A DNA stretch of 64,000 nt. Source: Mastigias papua (Eukaryota > Cnidaria > Scyphozoa > Rhizostomeae > Mastigiidae). Position numbers and translations under genes: made by a program. The notes under the pieces are model-generated. The model had not been told where the DNA came from and did no database searches. It was given only the letters and a program-made list of their open reading frames with translations. Of the stretch, positions 56,157 through 64,000 are shown piece by piece; the stretch's first letter is position 1; each line of letters starts with the position of its first letter. Where the stretch lies: contig OZ025279.1 of the NCBI GenBank assembly GCA_964019165.1, positions 4,729,602 to 4,793,601 of the forward strand, in the 5' to 3' direction.

Positions 56157-57896
56157 GTGTCTGAGAGGATTTTGTGTGCAGTAGTTGATTTGATACAGAA
56201 TATGGAATTGCCGCTGTCACAAGAAGCTGGTATTGGTGCTGCAGGCAACAACAAAAACTGCGCTCAAATCTTAAAGGTTGGTGAAAGACGAAAACCCCAA
56301 AGCAAATACAGAGACGAGGAGTGTTTTCGTATTGCACAGTATGCAAAAGAGCATGGTGCTTCAAGAGCTGCTACTTTTTTCAAAAGTAAATACAAGATCA
56401 TAAACGAGTCTACTGTGTAGTGACCCTAAACACCGTGAATAAAACCTTCAACTTAGGCCTTCGTCCATCATTCATTCACAACCGGTCTTCTCCGTTTTTG
56501 CCATGTCATCCACTGTCACCTCACATCTCGGCATCACCCTTGCATCATCCCTGTCATCATATCACACAGGTCATTCCTTTACTTTCGTTTACCTCATCTA
56601 GCCATTTCACTTACTCAGCCCACCACCTTCTTTTTGTATCTATTTAGTAATTCGTGTGTAATGATTCGTCAGCTAAATGTGTGTATATATGTCAATTATA
56701 TGGAATAGTCATTCAGTAGATCAGTACGTTAACTCAACATCGTCTATCTCTGGCTCCGTGTTCTCTGCACGTTACATAACAACATTACATCTACAACTAC
56801 GTTAGATCTACAACAACCTTCAGAGAGAACGGCTGGTTACCCCTGCAGCATTTCATATCACTAAAACTGTATGCGGTTTTGTCAAGCGGTTTAACCAAGA
56901 GGTCAGCGCCGAGAGAGACATCGGGATTATTGAAAAACTGCCTATTGGTCGGCCCCTTCTGCTTGGCTTTGAGATCAACAGCAAGGTTTATCGATTCATT
57001 ATGGCTCTTTATGCCAAAAGTGGTTACATGAGTCGTGCCATAGTAACCACCACAGCTCAAGTTCTGATCAATAGATGTGAAGACCAATCACTGAAAAATA
57101 TAGTCGTGACGGACACTTGGGCAAAAAGTTTTTGGCAAAGATCTAGTTTTCGGAGACGGGCTGGCACTACAGCCAAAGTCGAAATTCCGGAGAGTGCAAA
57201 GAAAGAGGCAGGTGTACAACACCATTACCGCGTTGCAAATATTGCTGAAAAGCACCACATTTCACCGGCACTTATACTGAACAGTGACCAGACTCCATCA
57301 AAATGTGTACAGGTTGGACGACTCTCAATGGCTCCTGATGGATCAAAGCAAGTTTGGATCGCTGGCGGTAATGACAAACATACCATTACATGGGCATTAA
57401 CTGTTATATGTGATGGGGACATTTTGCTGTTTCAAATCATTTACAAGGGGAAAACAAAGGCATTCATTTCCCAAAATCCAATTTCCTAATTGTTTCAGCT
57501 TAAGAAGAAATCTCAAGCATCACAGTAATACGGAGGAAGTGATCAGGCACCAGGAAGACAGTTTTTCCCTATACTAAAGAAGAACGTGCCAAAATCAAGA
57601 ATCCCAACCAGTCCGCATTGTTAATTTGGGATGTTTTCCGTGGCTAAAAAACAGACGAGGTAACTTCTTTATTGCGGGAAAACAATATTTTTATTGAGTA
57701 TGTGCCTAACAACATAACAGCCGATTTCCAGGTGCTAGATTTAACTGTCAATAAATGGATGAAAGGATTCATCTGTGAAAAGTTCAATGACTGGTTTGCT
57801 TCCAAATTGCACGAGGAATTGGACGCTTTAAACCCTGTTGACCAAATACAAATCAAGTCCAAACTTAGCACAATGAAACCACTTTCTCTCTTCTGA
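56157..57896 (+). pseudogene. pogo-like DDE transposase pseudogene split by an insertion
   Basis: The N-terminal part (56157-56416) has an HTH-like YRDEECFRIAQYAKEHGASR and INESTV. It is interrupted by a 449-bp insertion and resumes at 56866 with VCGFVKRFNQE, GRPLLLG, the second HTH (WAKSFWQRSSFRRR), then ALILNSDQTPSK (first catalytic Asp) and KQVWIAGGNDKHTITW. After decay near 57490-57640 it continues LLIWDVFRG (second Asp), a TAA, ENNIFIEYVPNNITADFQVL (third Asp) and LTVNKWMKGF...EKFNDWFA, ending near 57896. All three Asp are visible, but stops and frameshifts inactivate it. It belongs to a different DDE_1 subfamily from the 38-kb copy. Confidence 0.82.
56417..56865. mobile_element. 449-bp insertion in the pogo-like transposase, 5-bp ACTGT flanks
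   Basis: ACTGT at 56412-56416 and again at 56866-56870; removing 56417-56865 plus one ACTGT restores collinearity with transposase relatives. The insert begins GTAGTGACCCTAAACACC and has an AATAAA near its left end. Antisense it resembles an LTR edge, but clear TG...CA ends do not coincide with the flanks. Identity unresolved. Confidence 0.6.
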
Positions 57897-59125
57897 GGAC
57901 GGGAAACAGATCATTTTGGCGGGTTGGAAGGCAGCAGGGATAACTGGTGCTCTTCAAAAAGGAGTAAGCGGCTTCTAGTGTAGCACCATTGATCCTTACA
58001 ATGATATCGATCCATTTGATCAAGGTAAAAATGAAATCACTGCTTCTTCGATGGTGACACCACAGAACTAGTTCAACGGCAATAATATCACTTTCTCCAA
58101 TGTACTCTGGACAAATAAGAAAACCTGAGAAATAACAAACGCCAAGCTGAACCTGGACCCAGATCTACTTATAAAAAAGCGTGTATCGTTACAATTTTTT
58201 TTTGGTGATTTTAAAAGCTTCATTTTTCTTCCTAACCGACTCTTGTAATCAGATTCAGATTGTGATATCCTTTCTTGATTGCAAATATTCTGGTTTAAAG
58301 TATCCGTGAGCTCACACATTTTTAATTCTCGTAAAGTTTTATTTGGCTTTGTTTAAGATTCGGCTTTCGTGGCAAGAAGAAACCAACATATTTTACTTAT
58401 CCAGCAATTCGCCACAGTTAATTCCAGCGACAGTTTACACGCAAAAAATTCAAATCATTCGCGACTTTTCACGACAGTTTCTTCCTTTAAAGAATTCACA
58501 GTTTGATGGAGTACCAATGCCGAATATATTTTATCCTGGTTTCTCTAACAATTGCTTCCTATGAAATCATAGGACACTAGCCACTCTTCTTAGATTTTTT
58601 TCGGGAAATGTTACTGCTGTATAAACCTAATGTATAAAAGATAATCGGAATTAGCACTTTATCAGACTGTTAAAAGTTTCATCGTTACTATTTAGGTGTG
58701 TTTTATAGACAAAGAAAGTCGCATTTGCAATGAAATTCAGTGCTAACTTTGTACACTTAGCTTTGCGTTGCATGAGAAAGTGTCAAAACCAAGAGATCCG
58801 ATGCTGGTTCCATGAACACGTATAATCCGATGTGTAAGCTTGATCATTCAGGAAAATGCAGAGCTCTTTTTGTATGGGTGGTAAAAATGCTCTAAAACAC
58901 GTGAAATTGGCCTAATGTAGCTACGAGAGCTGTTTGTTTACGAAATTGTGGAAAAGGTGATGAGAATTAATTCTGCCAACCAATCAAGATTTGAACGCTA
59001 TGCTACACAAGACAGCTTATATATCCTTATATATCATGTTGTATCATGTTCCTCCATTCAAGAAATGTCTAGATGTCTGTCTGTTTGCTTTCTGCTTTTT
59101 GTTATCAACTACAAAAGTTGTTAGC
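57897..59125. other. stretch with no gene recognised
   Basis: AT-rich; short ORFs without known domains. Confidence 0.4.
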
Positions 59126-59494
59126 TCACATATCATAAGCATTAAATTTCCTATGGAGAATGCAATTAGTACAAGTTCGACACTTATTTGAATTTAGTTG
59201 GTTTAGGAACGCATCACTTGACTTCTTAGTTTCATCATTAGTCAAACTGTTTGTCCGACCAGTAGCTCTTGTTAGACTCACACTAGTGAGTGCATGTGAA
59301 CTGAAGATGATGAGCTGGTCTCTTCTGCTTGGAAAGGAAAATGATCGGGATGGTCCGTGCGGTTGTAGGAAACTGACTTGTATTTCATCTGACGCCTGCA
59401 TTGTCTGAAGAACATATGCCAACCGCAATCTTCCACCGTAACAACATGTAATATAGCCATTTATTTCCTCCCATTCCATGACTCTCTTCTCCAC
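59126..59494 (-). CDS. unidentified 120-codon frame, probably a gene or transposon remnant
   Basis: The frame contains YGGRLRLAYVLQT, VSFLQPHGPSRSFSFPSRRD and TRATGRTNSLTNDE. This block (short beta-rich segment, LxPHGPxxSFxxP, then TGRxxxL) recalls a C-terminal segment in transposon-linked invertebrate proteins, but I cannot name the family. No convincing start: the first ATG in frame lies a few codons in. It ends at a stop at 59126. Low certainty that it is functional. Confidence 0.3.
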   Translation of the reverse strand: MEKRVMEWEEINGYITCCYGGRLRLAYVLQTMQASDEIQVSFLQPHGPSRSFSFPSRRDQLIIFSSHALTSVSLTRATGRTNSLTNDETKKSSDAFLNQLNSNKCRTCTNCILHRKFNAYDM

Positions 59495-60177
59495 TCCATG
59501 TTTTCTGATGATTGTGTGCTAATTTCATGATGGGACCAAGGTAATTTGAAATTTGCTAACACTGTTTGTATTGAAATTTCATAACAAACGAAACTTTTGA
59601 AGAAAGAGGTGTGGGCAGTCAATGATCATTGCCAGTTGACTACAAATAGCCGCATACATAGTACAGTTACTTCAATATTAATTGCTTGTTGTCCATATTA
59701 TAGTGTCCTGCTAGTCACTTGGCTGTTGGAAACTGGTGAGGATCATTTAACGAGTTTGTGCACAATATCTCATGATGACTACAATACTCATTATTATAAG
59801 AAACTTTGCACAATCCTTCGCGCGTCAGCCAAGTGCTTTACAAAATTTGACAAAAGCAGTTTCTCAGCGAATTTCTTATCATATAGCCAATTCTTGCAAC
59901 TCTCATTCCTTCAGTGATAGCTATTGAATCTTTGGCATAAAACACTCCTTCAACAGTGATGTTGTGTAAGCATTATACCTTATCTGAAGTTTCATAAGTC
60001 TTTAAAGTATGGCTACCGTTAATTGAGTGAGGGCTTCTCTTCAGAATGAGTATACCTAAATGATATGAGAACAATACTGCTTACAAATTCTGTAGCTCAG
60101 ATGTTGGATATAAAACAATTGGGACTGATGGTAAAACTTGAGTGATTGAAGCCAATGTTCACAAAGCAAGTACTCTG
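59495..60177. other. stretch with no gene recognised
   Basis: No coding homology or repeat structure recognised. Confidence 0.4.
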
Positions 60178-60625
60178 GAATCCTTTTAAATCCCAATTTT
60201 TCAACCACAAATAATTTATGATCCAATTATCTGAAAAAGTCTTATGTTGTGCAGGACTTTGAGGCAAAGCCCCAGGGAGAATGGAGGAAAAAGATCATGT
60301 TGTTCAATTGGCTTCCCTGTCTTAAGACATATTTAGTCAAAAACTTTTTAAGTGAGAAGAGCGGAAAATTTTGTTCATAATGATACCTCATTTGCGATGA
60401 TAGAGTGTTTTGAAGATAAAATATTGCTATTTTATTGAAAGGGGGGCTGTGAGACTGCAATAAAAAAGGGTGGAATAGAAACATCCATATTTGGACACCG
60501 GAAGACTGATGAAGCTAAACATTTGATAAACCTCATATCTCACTGATACTAATATGTGTCCCAAATATTCACTAAATCTGAGAGGTTAAAGTTTTTTAGT
60601 GTGTTGATTTCATATCGAATGACAT
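60178..60625 (-). repeat. interspersed repeat X, unoccupied copy
   Basis: Reverse-complement counterpart of 42310-42404 plus 47546-47915 with no foldback element between them. At the equivalent position the minus strand reads ATCAGTGAGATATGAGGTTT, with a single copy of the target nonamer. No coding function. Confidence 0.78.
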
Positions 60626-61079
60626 ACTTAGTAGAATCATGCAGTGTCATGTATTCCATGTATCAGAAGGTAATGTACAAATATTGTAAGGGTGTGATCC
60701 CGGTTTTTCAGGGCCACGCACATTGCAACAGTTGCGTTTCAAGCTGGATCCACCCTGTTAATTGTTAGCGCAGTTGAAACCTCAGGAATTTAAAGGAAGG
60801 ATAGGAGGGGAGTGCATCTACGTTGCTAAAGTGTGTCATGTTTATTATTTACATACCATAGCAAGTCTGAAATAAAACATAATCAACCATTTGCCATTAA
60901 CAGTAGTCTTGAAATGGACAGGAGTGCAAAAATTTCAACAAAATATCTGAATGATTTTGGAATAAACATCAGGTTCCCTCTTACCAGTGATTCAAGGCAA
61001 TTGTTGTATTGACTTTGATATATTCACAGTCAATGCTATGTTTCAGTAGAAGTCTGCTCTGCTACTGTTCTAAGTATAT
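60626..61079. other. stretch with no gene recognised
   Basis: Nothing recognised. Confidence 0.4.
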
Positions 61080-61945
61080 ATTTTTTTCAAACTTCATCTC
61101 ATATGATATTTAAGTCTACAAATACAAATCTCGCTAACAGGTAATCTGTATTTGGCTGGCTTACAATACTACAATACTAGGTAATAGAACAAACAAACAA
61201 AAACAAAAAGATAAAAATGAAAAAGCATACAATATGTAGAACAGTAAAGAAAGAAGTTATTAAAAGTATTAACTGTATATTCAATAACTGAGAAGCTCTG
61301 GGTTGCACCAGGATTTGTTTCTCATACAGAATATATAATATGTTGTTCGGATGATAATAGTAGATAGCTTGGAAACAATGAAATTGAGATGATGATTATC
61401 AAAGCCTAATTCAGTGCACATTTTAAGAAAAGAGTCTGATGACTGACCAAATATACCAAAGCAGCTCATGGAAAGATTAACAAATTCTATTGTATGATAG
61501 TCACTGCTGAGATCTGTTAGGAGGGAACGATATTTGAGTTCTTTTCGACGAGTATTGTTGCTTAGATTTGTCTCAAAGCCCACGGTTAATTCAATGATAT
61601 ATAAGCGGTTGTCAGCGGTGGAAAGAAGCATATCAGGCCGAAGACTGTCTCCCGTAATAATGCAAGAAGACAGGTAGCTAGGAAGATCCGCGTATAACTT
61701 AGATGAATTTACTGATTGGAAAGTTTGAGCTATAAAACGTAGAGCCGAATTGTGTCGCCAAGTAAAACGACCCTGGTCTAGATATGATTTACAGCCCGCT
61801 ACAATATGGAGAAGTGATTCAGGCTGAAGACGGAAGGAACAGTCAGAAGTGTTTGAGAGGCCCCACAAAAAAAGGTTCTTTCTAGTAGCGAGTGTATTAT
61901 TAAGATATTTGATAGTGAAATTGAAGATATTGGCAGGTAGCTTAG
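61080..61945 (-). pseudogene. R2-like LINE, copy 6: C-terminal endonuclease fragment, antisense
   Basis: Minus-strand open frame from about 61945 to the stop at 61281: LPANIFNFTIKYLNNTLATR, SDCSFRLQPESLLHIVAGC (second knuckle Cys replaced by Arg), RPDM, YIIELTVGFE. Unlike the other copies it lies on the minus strand and lacks an ATT tail. The 3' hairpin is present (61144-61154 with 61119-61129, one G-U in sense RNA). It is cut at its 5' side by the palindromic MITE at 61951. Confidence 0.85.
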
Positions 61946-61948
61946 GCC

Positions 61949-62026
61949 CAGGTCAAACGTCGCTCTTATCATGCGCCGAACCAAGTAGTTGAATTAGGTA
62001 CATGAGAAGAGCGACGTTTGACTTAA
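61949..62026. mobile_element. short palindromic MITE
   Basis: GTCAAACGTCGCTCTTATCATG and the near-perfect complement CATGAGAAGAGCGACGTTTGAC bracket about 30 bp. The same terminal sequence recurs at 62111 as the left end of the larger transposon, so this is probably a derivative of it. GGAGCGA repeats (three copies, 62045-62110) lie between them. Confidence 0.6.
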
Positions 62027-62253
62027 TTGAGTGCAGCAGAATGGATTAGGAGCGACAGAATCTGTTCGGAGCGATAGGGGGAGTCGCATTATGCGACGTT
62101 GGAGCGACCTCAGGTCAAACGTCGATCTTCTCATGCGCCGAATCTATTGCATAAATTACTTTTTAATTATTTTGATTCCAAACGAGGTACAACGTGCTCA
62201 GCACTGGCGCCAAAACAGAAAATTGGAGGAAGACAGACAATATTGGTAACAAA

Positions 62254-62525
62254 ATGGCGTCATACGTAAGATCTATCGACTACTGTTCAGTTTGTTTCAG
62301 AAATACAAAATATATTTGCATAATATGTGGCTTTCCAATATGCAGTATTTGCTGTGCCCCTGAGATAGATGAAAATGTTCGAGGTTGGAAGCCAGGAAGA
62401 AGTGTAGGCTATTGCGAAAATTGCTCAGAGAAAACTCCCACCAGGAGCCATACCCATGAAGCCTCCCCGGCGTCATTAGGAGAAGCTCCATCCAGAGAAG
62501 TACAACGAGACATCTTACCGATAAG
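62254..62525 (+). CDS. zinc-binding/Myb-SANT-like transposon protein, exon 1
   Basis: ATG 62254 opens a Cys-rich exon: YCSVCFRNTKYICIICGFPI, CSICC and later YCENCSEK give four CxxC-type pairs, probably a zinc-binding module. The frame would reach a TGA at 62533, but a donor AG|GTTTGTG at 62525/62526 allows splicing in phase 2 to the acceptor TTGCAG at 62872-62877. The joined codon is Ser, and the acidic run EEREEE continues. The splice is predicted from signal and phase only. Confidence 0.6.
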
Positions 62526-62877
62526 GTTTGTGTGATAAGTTATTATCTTATTGATTTTTTTTATACTTTGATGCCGACGGTTAAAACTCAAATCTCTGCT
62601 TAAGGAACCTCTGTAATACTGAGACAGATTTTAAGCTATCCATTAAGAAGTAAGCAAATGGCCAAAAGTGTTTTTCATTTAGAGGAGCATTTCTTTTAGA
62701 TTGGTGGTGTGAGGATGTCACCGAATTGCTGGTCATATTTGCACCACTTATAGCTATGAACTTTTCTTAGTATTTACTTTTTAAGGCTCCTATCCTCAAG
62801 GTTTATAGCTTTACTATTTTTAAAAATAGTCTTCTTAAAGCTATTTTCATATTACAAACTTTGAACTTGCATTGCAG

Positions 62878-63799
62878 TGAAGAAAGAGAAGAAGAGATGG
62901 TGTTTAAATTTGCTGGGTACAGTGAGGGTAAGCATGAAGATGGCAATGATGGTGGTGAAGAGCTATTATCTGTGCTTCCCAAGAAACAAATCAAGAAGAA
63001 ACCTGGAAGAAAGGCTCAGTGGCCAGATACTCTCTTGAATGATCTTGTTGACATTATTGTCAACAATGATTATTTCAAGAGAAAACTTATTTTTACAAAT
63101 TCCAGAAATCAAAAGAACACTGAAGTTTACCAGAGGGTCCTAGACAAACTCAGAATTTGTGCAGCTGAAAGAGATGAGGAATGCTCATTCACTGTGACCC
63201 AGCTAAGAACAAAATTTAAAAAGGCAGTGGCTGAGTGCAAAAAGGTTGCACTGACTATGAAAACTGCAACTGAAATAAAGAGTTTTCAGGAGGAAAATGG
63301 ATATGGCCTGTGGTTTAACCAATTGTTTGCTCTAGTTAAAACAAGAGATTCATGTAAGCCAGAGCAAGCAATTGAACCAATGGCTACTAGTTTTTCTCAG
63401 GAATTAAATGAAGGTTCACCTGAAAGCCCAACCAGGTCAACCAGTTTCTTTGTTCCTACGGTGACTTCTTCCAAGAAGAAACAAAAAGAAGATCAATTAA
63501 ATGAGCTTCTTGGAATAGTGAGAAAAATGGAAGAAAAAAATCCAATGAGTGAATTTTTGGAATATGCCAAGGAGGAGGCAGAGAAGTCAAGGCGACATGA
63601 ACTGCAACTGTTTCAGTTATTGATGAGCCATACATCAAATTCTCAATTCCAGAGTCAGTCACATAGTCAAAATTTTCATCAAAATTACCATAATCAACAA
63701 GAACAACAGCGAGGAATATACAGCAAAATTTTGCAACACGATGTGGAAAGTGACAAAGAAAACAGTGGAAATTTTAGAACATATTTTCAATTGCCATAA
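62878..63799 (+). CDS. zinc-binding/Myb-SANT-like transposon protein, exon 2
   Basis: Exon 2 runs from the AG at 62877 to TAA 63799; with exon 1 the protein is 397 residues. After an acidic stretch and a basic patch (KKQIKKKPGRKAQW) comes a Myb/SANT- or MADF-like trihelix: W-x-D-x-LLNDLVDIIVNN, RKLIFTN, EVYQRVLDKL, FTVTQLRTKFKKAVAECK, GLWFNQLFAL. A Ser-rich linker, a Glu/Lys coiled-coil-like segment (LNELLGIVRKMEEKNPMSEF) and a Gln/Asn/His-rich tail (SQFQSQSHSQNFHQN) follow. Such proteins bind transposon ends and assist nuclear import of the transposase in Harbinger-type elements; that role is inferred here. If the splice is wrong, a start at the in-frame ATG 62897 is possible. Confidence 0.68.
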
Positions 63800-63830
63800 A
63801 ATCCAACACACGATCAGAATGTTGTTACTT

Positions 63831-64000
63831 TCAATTCTGTAGTTCACTCCAAAGTTTCTTCATGATAGTATGTCTTATTTCACATGCTCCAATTCCTCTT
63901 TTATCAGTTGTAGTGTTTCTTGATTTCATGAGTAGAAGATCTCGAATTGTATCTCTGTCTCTCTTCTGGTTGGTTACTGGATCAATTGTTACATCCAATT
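63831..64000 (-). CDS. C-terminus of convergent transposon gene (5' part beyond right edge)
   Basis: Minus-strand frame open from the window edge to TGA 63833-63831, about 56 codons, ending RGIGACEIRHTIMKKLWSEL then Q-N. It is charged and helical and stops 31 bp from the end of the facing Myb/SANT-like gene. This position fits the transposase gene of the element, but no catalytic motif is inside the window. Confidence 0.45.
   Translation of the reverse strand, partial: LDVTIDPVTNQKRDRDTIRDLLLMKSRNTTTDKRGIGACEIRHTIMKKLWSELQN

Larger units (their letters stand above)
62110..64000. mobile_element. two-gene DNA transposon, left part (continues beyond window)
   Basis: Begins AGGTCAAACGTCGATCTTCTCATG at about 62110. 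It contains a two-exon plus-strand gene with zinc-binding and Myb/SANT-like parts and the 3' end of a convergent minus-strand gene. A Myb/SANT-like partner facing a second gene is the PIF/Harbinger plan, but the transposase catalytic part is outside the window, so the superfamily is tentative. Confidence 0.55.

Noticed and set aside
56416..56776. Solo LTR (TGTAGTGACC...GTTACA)
   Set aside because: The apparent LTR ends do not match the ACTGT duplication and no other LTR feature is present; left as an unidentified insertion.
56417..56865. Intron in the pogo-like transposase
   Set aside because: No AG acceptor at the resumption point; the 5-bp direct repeat fits an insertion better.

Overview
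This is an AT-rich metazoan genomic window made mostly of transposable elements. The spliceosomal introns, the ETS-family exon pair and the element mix (restriction-like-endonuclease LINEs, CR1/jockey- and RTE-type LINEs, BEL/Pao, pogo, THAP/SWIM and Myb/SANT DNA transposons) fit an invertebrate. A cnidarian is my best guess, but that rests on remembered family distributions and not on a marker in the sequence. Nothing looks prokaryotic. All identities are by eye; no search or folding program was run.

0-16 kb is a nest of LINEs with restriction-like endonucleases, stacked on (TTA/ATT)n arrays. On the minus strand are an open copy running off the left edge (element A, 1-2953) and a broken copy (element B, about 9966-13705). 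On the plus strand are two R2-like elements with uninterrupted ORFs of 1056 and 1057 codons (3130-6300, 6610-9783) and two 5'-truncated copies (about 13.7-14.6 and 14.6-15.8 kb). The 5' ends of A and B fold on paper into HDV-like self-cleaving ribozymes, followed by a duplicated, covarying hairpin module.

16-25 kb is mostly non-coding. It holds a 1158-bp direct duplication, a MITE, an RTE-type LINE remnant and two minus-strand exons with matching splice phase that end in an ETS DNA-binding domain. This is the only good host-gene candidate.

25.5-33 kb has a 601-bp near-perfect palindrome and three tandem copies of a 2.14-kb unit. The unit junctions carry the end of the same palindrome family.

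33-41 kb holds LINE RT remnants, an 890-bp terminal-inverted-repeat (TIR) element with a SWIM-domain gene facing a THAP-domain gene, a BEL/Pao fragment interrupted by a second TIR element, a pogo-like transposase pseudogene and a 5'-truncated CR1/jockey-like LINE.

42.4-47.5 kb is a 5.1-kb foldback element with 1.8-kb arms and about 9-bp target duplications, inserted in an interspersed repeat. An unoccupied relative of that repeat lies near 60.5 kb.

47.9-62 kb holds LINE 3' fragments, two decayed minus-strand relatives of A and B arranged head to tail, an R2-like RT fragment, a HIRAN-domain pseudogene, a second pogo-like transposase split by an insertion, and an antisense R2-like fragment.

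62.1-64 kb is the left part of a two-gene DNA transposon: a two-exon zinc-binding plus Myb/SANT-like protein, and the C-terminus of a convergent gene that leaves the window.

Functionally, the restriction-like-endonuclease LINEs seem to use short ATT/TAA arrays, including those left at the 3' ends of other LINEs, as landing sites. That would explain the head-to-tail and head-to-head stacking.
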